64,000 bases of DNA from Hexactinellida sp. DTS-2022. Taxonomy: Eukaryota; Porifera; Hexactinellida. Made by a program: the position numbers and the translations under genes. Location of the stretch: contig JAPNXP010000004.1 in assembly GCA_028753945.1 (NCBI GenBank), positions 992,001-1,056,000 of the forward strand, given 5' to 3'. This document shows, in pieces, positions 11,267-22,180 of this stretch (within the stretch, counting starts at the first letter, position 1; every line of letters begins with the position of its first letter). Under the pieces are notes generated by a model. The model did not search any database. It was not told the origin of the DNA and saw only the letters and a list, made by a program, of their open reading frames with translations.

Positions 11267-12157
11267 TGTTGCATATATTTTTGACCCCCATAGAAATTTG
11301 ACCCCTTCAACTAAGTAACCATGGATGTACGAAGTGGGTCAATTTTCTATACTGCTTGCATAGAAATTTTACCCCATAGAAAAATGACCCCCCAATGATA
11401 ACTCATTCTGAAGCACAGATTAACTCATCTACTTATATACTTTAAATTCTTCATTAAACCACAAATACTTGAATTACTTGAACTTTGTCGTCAATAATTA
11501 CCTCTACATCTTTACTTCAGTGAAACATGTTCGGCTTCAAATGCTACGCACAACTAATAATCTACTGCATCCATATACTACAGCATACATAATACTAATT
11601 AGCTCTGTTGCATAGATTTTTGACCCCCATAGAAATGTGACCCCTTCAACTAAGTAACCATGGATGTACGAAGGGGGTCAATTTTCTATACTGCTTGCAT
11701 AGAAATTTTACCCCATAGAAAAATGACCCCCAATGATAACTCATTCTGAAACACAGATTAACTCATCTACTTATATACTTTAAATTCTTCATTAAACCAC
11801 AAATACTTGAATTACTTGAACTTTGTCGTCAATAATTACCTCTACATCAGGGACCGGCAACCTTTTGAATGATGTGTGCCAGTTTACCTATAATTTCAAC
11901 ATATTTATGACCTTGCGTGCCAAACATAATTTATTTTTAGAGAAAACATAATATTGTCACCACGGAAAATGTTTGGTAAATCACTTGGCGTGCCATTGAA
12001 AATACTTCGCGTGCCAAAAGTGGCACGCGTGCATAGGGTTTCCGACCCCTGCTCTACATCTTTACTTCAGTGAAACATGTTCGGCTTCAAATGCTACGCA
12101 CAACTAATAATCTACTGCATCCATATACTACAGCATACATATTACTAATTAGCTCTC
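11267..12157 (+). repeat. left terminal repeat of the Ginger element, tandemly duplicated
   Basis: Two direct copies (11,267-11,605 and 11,606-about 12,157) match the inverted right repeat at 16,838-17,137. Each begins TGTTGCATA followed by iterated CATAGAAATTTGACCCC-type motifs, plausible transposase-binding sites. The second copy carries the hAT MITE at 11,848-12,051. Confidence 0.85.
11848..12051. mobile_element. hAT MITE, 8-bp duplication CTCTACAT
   Basis: The ends are CAGGGACCGGCAACC and CCGACCCCTG. CTCTACAT is present at 11,840-11,847 and 12,052-12,059, and the neighbouring uninterrupted copy of the terminal repeat shows the empty site. Confidence 0.9.
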
Positions 12158-12275
12158 TTGTGGTATAAAACAATTGACTTGTTGACAAACAAGTTTTCAA
12201 TAAATATCAATTAATGTTTCTCTAAATCTCATAAATCGAAAAGTACACCGTCTATCTAATATTCTAATTTATATA

Positions 12276-15200
12276 ATGGATGCAACCGAATACACCGAAA
12301 TTTGTGACTATTTACTTCATGAGAACTGAGAAGTACCCCGATAGTGTAAATGATAAAAATTTGAAGCGAAATTTTAGGAGGAAGGCATCAAAGTATTTTG
12401 TAAATGAAGAAAGAATACTTCATCAAGTAAGTTCGATTCTACGTTTGCAAACTATACTGTTCATTTTTGAACCTCATTTTATTGCTTTTCTACTTAATTA
12501 AAAACTATATTATAGACAATCCAAGTGGCTGATGGGAGTGAAATATATCGCGAATGTCCTTTGAATTCAAAAATACTAGAAATTCTAAAGTTATATCATG
12601 ACTCTCATCATCCGGGAATAAATGCAACACTAGCCAATATTCGCAGAGAATATTACTGGAGTGGAATGTATACAGAAGTTCAACTCTATGTAAGTATTTA
12701 TTTTATGTTGTTATGGATTTATAGTTAATTATCAGTTGAATGAGATGGATAATTTAGCCAACATATTGCGGAAAAGTCTTTAATTTATCAAGCAAAGTAT
12801 CTGAATATTATTTTCTGTGTTTTATATCTCAAATTGATACTAATTTCTATCAATTTCGCCCTATAAAACCCATTGAAAAAAGAATTATGTTTTTTGACAA
12901 AAACTGTACCCCCGGACACCCATTTAAAGCCCATTTAAAGCTCTTGAACCCATTTAAAGCTAATCTACTATATTAACTCGGTACAGGTGTAACAATCGAC
13001 AACTTTATTCGATTTTTTAGATACACTTTCATTTTGATTTGTTTTTATTGTAAAATTGACATGATTCAAGATGTGAGTTAATACGGTTGTTTAGGTAAAA
13101 AGTTGTGACACTTGCCAGAGAACAGCAGCTCAAAAACAAAAATTTAATCGTCCACTTCAGCCTATTGCACCACCAGACAATCCATGGCAACATATCGGCG
13201 TAGACTTAATATGTGACTTACCCAAGTCTCGCGATGGCTATTTACATGTTTTAGTTGTAGTTTGTTATTTGTCAAAGTACGTAGTAGCACGAGCACTGAA
13301 ATCTAAGCGGTCCAGGGAAGTAATCGATCAATTTCGTTCCATTTATTTAACATACGGCACCCCAGATGTCATTCAGCATGATCAAGGACCTGAGTTTCGG
13401 AGTAAGGTTAGTTAAATCATGATCAATGTTAAAAGAGTAAATGTTGAGTGAATCTCTATATTCATACCATATACGAGTTGTTTTTTCAAATTACAAATAT
13501 AATAAAGCTTGTTTAACACACTTGAATAATTTATAATAATAAACTGCGTTCAAATAACCACTTGTAACTTCATAGCTTTACCTGTAGGAATTCAAACAAT
13601 TTCATGAAGCTCTAAAAGTTGATAATAGATCGACAGCTGCCTACCACCCACAGAGCAACGGCCTTTTGGAAGCACATAATAAGATTTTGAAAGTGTGAGT
13701 TAGTTATCTAATTCAATATGTTTTGAGTACTTTTTCAGGAAAAGGTTGCAATGTCAATCAAAACAAATAGCATACAAGTACCGTACATTTAGGAAGATTG
13801 AAATTTTCGCTTAAATTCAGAAATTGAATGGCCTGACCGACTGCAAGAGGCATGTTTAGCTTCCAATACACACTTGAAGAAAGCAACTAAGGCGACACCG
13901 TTTAAGTTAATGTTTGGACGAAACTTTAATCCGGCATATCTGTTTAACCAAAATTTTGAAGTTGATGAGGATTATTTTCCTTCTGAGGATGAGAATGAAT
14001 CCTTAGGCAATGAGCTTTTGGAGTCCATTTATGAACCAGCTGATGATTGCAACGAATGGGTAGAGCACATGGATTTGCAACGAAATTCTGATCTTCAAAT
14101 TGCCTCTGACAATATCAAACAGGAACAAATTTGACAGAAAAGAATATTTGATCTCAAAGTTCAGCAAAGCAGGTAATACTACTTATCGTGTATGTTAGAC
14201 ATATCTAAAACTGCTGAGATAACTCTAATTCTATGAGTAATAGATTAATAATCTGTATTCACAGATCAACAATTCAAGTGTCAGATGAGATACTTATACG
14301 AAATGTTAAAAAGGATAAGAAACTCCCCCGCACCAAAACTCAGCCCAAATACTTTGGACCATATACAGTCAAAAAATTAACAAAAGGTCATGTTGTTGTT
14401 TCAGAGAAAAAAAAAAAAGAAAAAAAAAAAAAAAAGTTCCATTCCATCTAACCAAAAAGTATTTGCAACGCAACATAGAGGTATTTAATCATTTGAATTT
14501 AATAGTACCGACTACCGATATATCTATTTTGTTAAAACTCGATTGTTGCTTGTGTGTGTGTGTGTTTGTTTGTTTGTCCGGATTGTATTAAAGTGATGGG
14601 AATTGAAATCGCGTTTATATATGAGATAGAAATTAAATTCCAAATGTTATAACTGGTAAACAAGTATGCTGATTTCGAATTTCATTTATAAATTTCTAAT
14701 ATAAATATTTGTTGTTTACAAAATTAGGTAAACAAAGTATTGAAAATCAAAATGAACCTAGAAATTAGCTTTCAACGGGTATTATAGGTAAACGAATATG
14801 CTGATTTCGAAATAATTTTTTTTTAATTTTAAATGTAAATATTTATTTTATATTTAAAAAAGCGAGACCGCGTAGTGGTTGAGTTATTTGTCGCGAAGCG
14901 ACCGAGACCGAAGGGCTCGTTATATTTAAACGGGATGCTTTATACGTATATTTTAGAGAAATAGATAACCAATTTTGGTTAGTTTACTTAGTTTACTATT
15001 TTAATGATGCACTCATATAGTTTCAACAATCTAAAGCATGCTCCCCAAATCTGGACTACACTAATTCAAGTGAAGAAGACCTAGGAAACTACATTATTAA
15101 TAATGAATGTGAGTCAAATGCAAAATACAATTACTGTATCTTATAAATAAATTTCGAATTGTTACAAATATTATATAGTACATTTTTTAACAGGTGGAAA

Positions 15201-16432
15201 TAGTGATATTGGCGCAATGATTGAAATCTTCGAATCTTCATACACTCCAACTATTTCACAGGATATTTTCGATGGTATCAGATGTAAAGTGATGCAAACC
15301 TTGGAAGAAGGATCTTATTTATCTCCATTACATAGAGAGCTCGACGAAAAATCTAAGTACATGCGTTTTACAGATATTATTTCTTATCATCCTAGTACCT
15401 CCTTTACTTATACATTTAAAGAAAAAGTCGCATGCTTAATATCCCAGTGGTATAACGAGTAGCTCGATCTAAGACAAGTAGAAGAGAACGAATATCATAA
15501 ACAAAACTATCCCTTAACAGTTCTACTCCCTGTCGTCTTCGAATACATTATGAATTTAGAAAAAGTCCAAATTGAGCCTGAAAGTGCAGTTACGTACCCT
15601 ACTCTAGAGTTACACAAACCCTCTAATGTAGGTAATTTTGAGACTCATAGTTTTAAACTGGAAAGTTTATGTCCTGTTTGGCAAGGAGAATTTGGTGGTA
15701 TCTTGCATCATAATACATGCTCAATAGATAATGTAATTTCATTACTCAGTTTATATATTAAAGAAATACAGATAGCTCTCAAATGTAGAACAAATTTTCT
15801 CATTACTTCAAGGCCTAAGGTTTGACGAACTTCGTGACTTCATTGCTAAATTGACCGATATTTCTATTACTTATGATGTCATCGTACAGACATATAATCT
15901 TTTCGGATCTGAATCGCGAATTATAAAGGCTCTTCGTAAATTGGACGTTTGCAACGACGTGTATTATTGTACTCTTCAATGCTACAACTGTTCTAGTTCT
16001 TTTTCTACTAAAGTTCAGCTTGGAAGTATTCGCTTTGTTACATCTTCTTTACAATGGTGTATTGATAACAAGCTTGTTCCAAATAGATGCAGAAAATGTC
16101 GGTCAACTAATTCCAATCTCGAACTACTCGTGGGGCACTTTCAAGCATTACCGCCTTTGTTGGTAGTCGAACTTGGCCATCTTTCAGAACTTAATTGCAA
16201 ATTAAAAACAAATGATATCGATGAAATTATATCCATTACTAACGATAGCCGATCACTTTGTTACAAGCTTGCGGGATATACACTATACATTGGAAATCAC
16301 TTTTTTCTGATGATAAGCATTAATAATGTTTGGTATAAATATGACGATATCAAGTCCCCTAAACTGGTAGAATGGGGAAAAAGTTGCTCTTTAGGAAAAA
16401 TTAATTCAATATTCTACATATTACAGGAATAA
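12276..16432 (+). pseudogene. Ginger-type transposase: gypsy-like integrase plus USP-like cysteine protease, broken
   Basis: Exons are about 12,276-12,426; 12,516-12,689 (H2C2, HDSHHPGINATLANI); 13,095-13,406 (CDTCQ, IGVDLICDLP, QHDQGPEFRSK); 13,588-about 13,694 (AYHPQSNGLLEAHNK); about 13,821-14,172; 14,265-14,480 (GPY-like KYFGPYTV); 15,021-15,108; and 15,194 onward. The final domain has a Cys box (HHNTCSIDNVISLL), two CxxC pairs (CYNC, CRKC), LPPLLVVELGHL and a His/Asp region (GNHFFLMIS, WYKYDD). That order fits ubiquitin-specific or USPL1-like proteases. Damage: a frameshift in exon 1 near 12,325, TGA at 14,132, a frameshift in an A-tract near 14,407-14,434, TAG at 15,460 and a frameshift near 15,780. 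Junction phase at 13,694/13,821 is unresolved, as at the matching site of the other copy. Confidence 0.85.
14523..14919 (+). mobile_element. Helitron-like element inside a Ginger intron
   Basis: It begins A|TCTATTTTGTTAAAACTCG, then a (TG)n tract and GTCCGGATTGTATTAAAG. It holds about two degraded minisatellite units and ends CGAGACCGAAGGGCTCG|T. It lies between the GPY exon and the next exon. Confidence 0.7.
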
Positions 16433-16837
16433 TAAAAAGTATAAACTAGTTTTGTTCCTTGTAGTTATTATTCAATCAATAAATCTACTTATCTGTTTGC
16501 CAGTTCGTTCGTTTGGCAGAGTAGATTGATCTACTATACCAGTACATGACTGTACTAACACCAGTCCACGAATTTACTACGTATTTCTCAAATCGGCAAA
16601 TTTCAATCCAATCTCTAATAAGTGAAATTGTAGAACATTGCACAAAGATCACCATGATTATTACAGATCGTCCTTGCGTGTGTTCATAACAAAATGATTG
16701 ATTATTATGAACACCACACAAGGAGTCGAGAATTGTGTTCAAAATAGAGAGAGCTTTTAACAAACTCAATGTATACAATTCTAATGCGATTTTTAAATTG
16801 GGACGTTGGCAGTACTCCTAAAAATTATGTAATCTTA
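16433..16837. other. no gene; Ginger 3' flank inside the element
   Basis: AT-rich sequence between the USP-like stop and the right terminal repeat. A 97-codon minus-strand frame shows no domain. Confidence 0.5.
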
Positions 16838-17137
16838 TAGATTATTAGTTGTGCGTAGCATTTGAAGCCAAACATGTTTCAATAAAGTAAAGATGTAGAG
16901 GTGATTATTGACGACAAAGTTCAAGTAATTCAAGTATTTGTGGTTTAATGAAGAATGTAAAGTATATAAGTAGATGAGTTAATCTGTGCTTTAGAATGAG
17001 TTATCATTGGGGGGGGTCATTTTTCTATGGAGTAAAATTTCTATGTAAGCAGTATAGAAAATTGACCCCCTTTGTACATCCATGGTTACTTAGTTGAAGG
17101 GGTCAAATTTCTATGGGGGTCAAAAATCTATGCAACA
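16838..17137 (-). repeat. right terminal inverted repeat of the Ginger element
   Basis: It is the reverse complement of 11,267-11,570 with few differences, including the iterated GGGGTCAAATTTCTATG motifs, and ends at the TGCAACA|GAAC boundary. Confidence 0.88.
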
Positions 17138-17400
17138 GAACTATACTAAGTAAGATTAACCATACGTATACTCTTTTAGTTTAGTTTTATTAATTCGCCC
17201 ATTGTTCACTCTTAAAGTTTATATTTCATTATCTTCTATACTGTTTATCCTAATTGGGACATAACACTATTTATTATGCAGAAGCTAAATATGGGTGGTA
17301 AATATCATTAGTATACTGAATTGAATTGAGTAGTATATGTAATTTTTAATACGCAGGTACAACCTATTTAGGTATTATAAGCATTTCTAGGAGTGTAAGA

Positions 17401-17429
17401 CCGAAAAGCGACCGAGACCGAAGGGCTCG
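17401..17429 (+). mobile_element. Helitron-like tail fragment
   Basis: GCGACCGAGACCGAAGGGC then TCG, followed by T, is the tail of the HINE-type family. It is directly followed by TCTATCTATATATAACAG, which looks like the head of another related copy (17,431 onward). Confidence 0.5.
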
Positions 17430-17517
17430 TCTATCTATATATAACAGTATTAAACTCAATTATTGTATACTACATATGTGTGTAAGTTTGCGTGTGAGTT
17501 TGTCCTGAATTCATAGA

Positions 17518-17662
17518 AACACCCAGAGTGGACCATAGGTCAACATTCGTGACCCATGATCCATCTGACCCATCGCATTTGTTACACATGACCCATTGAC
17601 CCATCGAGTGATCCACTGAACATCGAGTGACCCATTGACCCATCGAGTGACCCAAACCCATC
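17518..17662. repeat. minisatellite of GACCCAT/CGAGTGACCCA units
   Basis: GACCCATTGACCCATCGAGT-type units are repeated with variations. The minus-strand frame across it (17,470-17,664) is an artefact of the repeat. Confidence 0.8.
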
Positions 17663-17709
17663 ATACAATTTCAATTATCGAAATACTATACTACCACAGT
17701 AACATAATA

Positions 17710-17883
17710 CAGTGGAAGCCGCTTAATCGGGACGCCTCGGGAGTAGCTATTTAGTCCCGTTTATCCGGTTCTCCCGATTAACCGATATACTTTATACTAT
17801 TTGATACGAATTTGTTTCCAAAGCCTCGTCCCAATTAACCGAATTTCCCGATTAACCGTCTCCCGATTAAGCGGCTTCCACTG
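17710..17883. mobile_element. pogo/Tc1-type MITE, copy B, TA duplication
   Basis: The ends are CAGTGGAAGCCGCTTAATCG and its complement, flanked by TA on both sides (17,708-17,709; 17,884-17,885). TA duplications and CAGT ends fit the pogo/Tc1 group. Confidence 0.8.
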
Positions 17884-18016
17884 TAACAGAATGAAACTAC
17901 CCAACAAAGCAATTTCTATGCACACCAATATTATTGATTCGTATTTTCACTGAAGAATACATTGAAATTCCAAATGGGTCATGGGTCACGGAGCAGTGAC
18001 CCATGATCCATCTGAC

Positions 18017-18299
18017 CAGGGGTGGATCTAGAGTGGGTGCGGGGGGGTGCGCACCTCCCCCCCCCCAAATATTATCCTATTAGAAAATTTCATTCTATTT
18101 TGAATTGTAGTCCTATTTTGTTGAACAATTGGTCGAGAATATTTAATTAAATAAACTCATCCAAATTTGCACCCCCCCAAACTACACCCATCCAAAATTT
18201 GCACCCCCCCAAACTACACCCATCCAAAATTTGCACCCCCCAAACTACACCCATCCAAAATTTGCACCCCCCAAATTTCAGTGGCTAGATCCACCCCTG
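18017..18299. mobile_element. hAT MITE with internal minisatellite, duplication CATCTGAC/CATCTGAT
   Basis: The ends are CAGGGGTGGATCTAG and CTAGATCCACCCCTG. The flanks CATCTGAC and CATCTGAT differ at one of eight positions. Inside, 18,165-18,268 is a roughly 30-bp tandem repeat (AAATTTGCACCCCCC then AAACTACACCCATCC), about four units, which also creates a spurious plus-strand frame. Confidence 0.8.
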
Positions 18300-18331
18300 C
18301 ATCTGATCCATCTAACCCATGGTCCACTCTG

Positions 18332-18530
18332 CAGGATCGTAGCCACTGGTCAGGTTGGTCAGTTTTTAACCTGACCACTTTTAGTTGATGAATTTTCCCA
18401 CTATGGCAGCACTCGGTCAGGTTGGTCAGATTAACTTGACCACTCTGTCAGGTTGGCCAAATTAACCTGACCACTCTGTCAGGTTGGCCAGATTAACCTG
18501 ACCACTTTGATTTTGGTGGCTACGGCTCTG
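18332..18530. mobile_element. MITE-like element with GTCAGGTTGG repeats
   Basis: The ends are CAGGATCGTAGCCAC and GTGGCTACGGCTCTG. The interior is alternating GGTCAGGTTGGTCAG and its complement, able to form stacked hairpins. No convincing target duplication is visible. Confidence 0.55.
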
Positions 18531-18697
18531 CTCTAGAAAGACCATATGACCTAGAGCTGATTTTGTGCATTTTGGTTTGGTGTAGTTCGGGATAACAACA
18601 AGGATCTTTTTATATCGGAATATTCAATCAGCACAGTAACTTTTTCCTTCATAAGTTTTAAAAAAATGGCTTGATTAGTTTTGAATGATTCTATAAA

Positions 18698-19062
18698 CTA
18701 GCGCACTTCACTTGTTAGATCGGTTCGCGGAAGAACACAACTACACAACAACCGCGTAGCGGTTATTGTGTATTAATGTTTTATAATGTCAAATATCGCG
18801 TAAATGGGTATAAAATAGTAAATTTAATGATTATGTCATCATTCAATAACGAGTAAGCTAAATATGACATGTTGACAATGACGTCATAACTTGCTGAGGA
18901 GTGGGAAATTTCGAGTGGAAACCTCAACATGTGGTTGGGTGCGAAAGTTATCCCTATTTGGCAAAAATCAGATTTGGAAACCGTCCATTTTATACAATCA
19001 ACTCTGAGCATACAAACAAATACGTATGTACACAGATATAGCCTTGTGTTTTAATTTATAAG
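18698..19062 (-). mobile_element. non-autonomous Helitron, minus orientation
   Basis: The forward strand starts A|CTAGCGCACTTC, the reverse complement of a Helitron 3' end (hairpin, then CTAG|T), with the palindrome ACCGCGTAGCGGT just inside. The body matches 62,594-63,083 over most of its length (shared GGAAACCTCAAC, ACGTCATAAC and GGAAACCGTCCA). The 5' end is approximate. Confidence 0.65.
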
Positions 19063-19084
19063 TTTGTTATGAGATGAGGCAAGT

Positions 19085-19230
19085 GTATTATACAGCCGTT
19101 TGTAAATACGCTAATCTCGGTCTGATCCAATTTTCATACGCCTAAATTACAAATTAATGTTACGGTATAGGAGAGGATTCCAATTTTCGCGCTCCTGGAT
19201 AATTCCTTGGATGAGGCCACCACTAGTTTT
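19085..19230. repeat. interspersed repeat, copy 1
   Basis: It shares TTTGTAAATACGCT, GGTCTGATCCAATTTTCATA and GGTATAGGAGAGGATTCCAA with 31,922-32,095. Family unknown. Confidence 0.6.
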
Positions 19231-19440
19231 ATGCGATCTTGACGACTTCAACTCATAGGGATTTCATGTGGGTGATTTCGTCCCATCGCATGGACTCATC
19301 AGTAGGGTACCCCTCGACCACCATGCGTACTTCTGTATGACCAATGTTACCTCTAGCGTACTGTCCATGTGTCTTTCCACATTACTACGACTCGTACTGC
19401 GGCTTGTAAATACTGGCAGTCTGCCGGTACTGCCTGTAGG

Positions 19441-19568
19441 GGTTCATTTGGGGGGATACCCCCCAAATATGAATTTTTTTGTATTTAATTTGGGGGAGCC
19501 CCCCTAAATTTTCGGGGTGCCCCCAAATTAAAAAATTTACATCTTTCATTTGTGGGGTATCCGGGTAT
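19441..19568. repeat. palindromic MITE rich in GGGGG/CCCCC
   Basis: TTTGGGGGGATACCCCCCAA, GGGGGAGCCCCCC and GGGGTGCCCCC form nested hairpins. The outer parts (CATTTGGGGGGATACC and GGGGTATCC) are complementary. Frames on both strands here are artefacts. Confidence 0.6.
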
Positions 19569-19593
19569 CCCAATATCCAATTATTACCAATCA

Positions 19594-20197
19594 ATAGGGA
19601 ATTAGGATCGCACGATCAAAGATCGCGATCCTTTATTGACGATCGAAGCAGGATCGTCGATCGTATTTTGCAGAACGATCGAAATGGAGATCGCGATCGT
19701 TTTTTTGCATATATTTTCGATCCTACATTCCGATCTTTTTTGAAAAGGTTGGCAATTAAATTCATTAATGATAAACCACTTGTCAAATCTCAGTATGGAT
19801 CATAAGGCCTTCCTTAAATTTCGAATTAATATATTCCAGAAAGACTTTTGGTGGCTATTCTGGCTAACGCCACCAAACCACCAAATTTATTAAACACATG
19901 TATTTAAATTGAATACAATTATAAATTCAATTTATCCATAAAACAGGCCCGTATCAAGGTATAAAATATTGTTCAGTTTGTTGAAAATCTAACTTCACTG
20001 TTTCTAAAAGTTGGTCAAGTTGAAACCTGAGCATCCTGAACAGTTACTACGGCAAATAAGAAATGATCGCAAAAATGATCGCGATCGGATCGGCGATCAT
20101 TTGTAAAATTGCGATCGGGATCGAGATTGCGATAATATTTTAAGTGATGATCGGGATCGAGATCGCGATCAATTTTTTGGCGATCGACTAATGCCCT
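19594..20197. repeat. GATC-rich element with TAGGG ends
   Basis: The left part starts TAGGGAATTAGGATCG and the right part ends CGATCGACTAATGCCCTA, which are complementary. Both ends are dense in GATCGCGATC palindromes around an ordinary AT-rich middle. The termini look hAT-like, but no clean 8-bp duplication is visible. Confidence 0.55.
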
Positions 20198-21790
20198 ACG
20201 GCAATCAATAAAATAACTTTCCCTTCTGGGTCCAAGGTGTTATACAGTTCCTTAATGATCGTTAATTTCAATATTTGGAGGAGTCAGTATAATACACACA
20301 GACAAGCTTATCTATAAATTGTCTGTTTGATTAGCATCAATATACAGGCGCTTACTGGGTTAGTATTTTATAATTAATTTTGTTGTTGTTATAAATACCT
20401 AAAGCTAAGGACACGCAGAGTTTCATCCAGTCGCACAAAAATTGAGAGATGCTCCCATAGACGTATTATAAATTGAGTATTTTAGGCGCGCGTGAGAGAG
20501 CTGAACTTAATCTAGGCGCGCAGAAATTTTTCCTGGATGAAAGCTGGGATCCTCGAATATAATATATTGATTTGGAGGCCACACCTGAAAGAGGTTGGGA
20601 TTCCCTGCTCTATATGCTGTACAGTAGAATTTGCAAAATGTCACTCTATACAACGTTCATTTGTACATAGACTAGCGGCCAGTTAAAATAATTCATAAAT
20701 TATTTCCAATAATATAATCAACCTGTGTATGAGGCCTTCGAACGTTACATAACGCTTCCAAGCGGGAGAAAGATTCGTTACATTTCCCAATATTTAAATA
20801 GAACCGGCAACATTTGAAAAGGTATTTGCTTTGAATACAAGCGAGGACCGCAGGCACCGGTGTAAGTTGCAAGGATGCGCGTAGCGCGGACGAGCAGCTT
20901 GAATTATACATCCGAAATTTGTGATCAGTTATTCGCTTGTTATTTTAATGTAATAGTATTTCTAAAAACTTATCCAGTAGTATTCTTCTAATCTGGTTTT
21001 GATATCGATATTGAATTTATCACATGCTCACTGTGTTATTTGCAATTTGGAAAATTTTATTTATAGCCTGTATTCTTGTCGCATTGGATGGAGTTTCTGT
21101 AAACATTAGCCTGAAGAAATACACTTGATTCCTTGTGAAAATGCATTTGTCCTGCAAAAAATACACATATGCCCACCAATTTCTGTGTAATAAATTAAAA
21201 AATAATCAGAACCATCATTATAATTTAGATATTAGGATGCAAGATGTTGCAAAGATGCAAAATTAAAAACCAACATTAGTTATGTAACTTACCTTATTTG
21301 TATTTCTCACCAATTTTTAAATTGAACTGCAATGTGTTTGCAAGCACCCTAAAACATTGCTTTAAATGTTTGAACTCAATTAAAATTTATAGCTTGCATT
21401 GTTAACTAAATAGGATCCTAAATGTATATAATAGTTTTCTGTAGATTCAGTTATTAAAGATTACGTTTCTTTTTCAACAATTTGAATTAACTTGAAATTG
21501 ATTTTTGATAGAGGAAATGAATTACGATACTGATTCCGAATCTTCAAGCATTATCTATTTAGAAAATAATCCTGCCGATAAACTGCTAACCAAACTTGCT
21601 CCTCTTCTTTCCCCCCTTTCGGAATTCCTAACGATAACTTTTCACATTTTGATTTGCGAGGTGGATCAGATCGAGGGGAAAAACTCATTACTGATCATAT
21701 GTACGTTTTGTATATTACTTACTTAGTTTGGAGAAAAATCGCAAAACTAAATGAAGCGATACAATTAATTATTCAAAAATCTATTGAAAG
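20198..21790. other. no gene recognised
   Basis: AT-rich. A palindrome GCGCGTAGCGCG near 20,877 resembles Helitron hairpins. A short acidic frame near 21,500-21,650 (NYDTDSESSSIIYL) may be an exon relic but has no domain. Confidence 0.4.
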
Positions 21791-21794
21791 CAGA

Positions 21795-21955
21795 GTTGCA
21801 CTCGGGCCGAAATTTCTAACCGCGGCCCGGCCCTCGGCCCGCAATATTAAGTAAACCCGGCCCGCAGCCCGGCCCGCGGCCCGCGACTGAATATTCGGCC
21901 CGAAAAAATCCCGCATGGATATTCTTGGCCCGCAAGAGGCCCGCAGCTTGTTTGT
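21795..21955. repeat. GC-rich CGGCCCG repeat
   Basis: Iterated CGGCCCGCGGCCCGC-type sequence in an AT-rich setting. It resembles the GC-rich right part of the hAT MITE at 48,201-48,643 and is likely a fragment of a related MITE. Confidence 0.45.
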
Positions 21956-21959
21956 TGCA

Positions 21960-22180
21960 GTTTTCAGCTTGTATATGTTGTGTAGTTCTTACTACCTGGC
22001 TTAGACCACCCAACTAGTTACTTTAATCCTTTGTTAACCAGATAGTATATTTAGCTACTCTTATGTTATTCTTACCAATTGTAGTATTTCTTCCGATTGA
22101 ACTTCTTAGTTATATCATTGTTAACTATAATTACGATCTCACATTAAATACTACAATTTCTACTAAAGCCAAGAACCAAG
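21960..22180 (+). repeat. leader and possible 5' LTR of the second gypsy element
   Basis: This stretch precedes the gag ATG. A candidate LTR start TGTTGTGTAG lies near 21,977. I could not identify a primer-binding site or a matching 3' LTR, so the boundary is a guess. Confidence 0.3.

Larger units (their letters stand above)
11267..17137 (+). mobile_element. complete Ginger element with USP-like protease, 4-bp duplication GAAC
   Basis: The outer ends are TGTTGCATA at 11,267 and TATGCAACA ending at 17,137. GAAC precedes the left end (11,263-11,266) and follows the right end (17,138-17,141). TGT termini with 4-bp duplications match Ginger transposons, a DDE family related to gypsy integrases. 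The inverted repeats are about 300 bp, and the left one is present twice in tandem. Inside are a broken intron-containing integrase gene, a hAT MITE and a Helitron-like element. Confidence 0.85.

Noticed and set aside
17470..17664. 64-codon minus-strand frame rich in MGQW
   Set aside because: Generated by the GACCCAT minisatellite.
17518..18268. Possible CRISPR-like arrays
   Set aside because: Units are directly adjacent and degenerate with no unique spacers, in a eukaryotic genome; they are minisatellites.
21505..21854. Two short frames before the gypsy leader (NYDTDSESSSII...)
   Set aside because: Low-complexity, no domain, no clear splice sites; cannot be supported as an exon.
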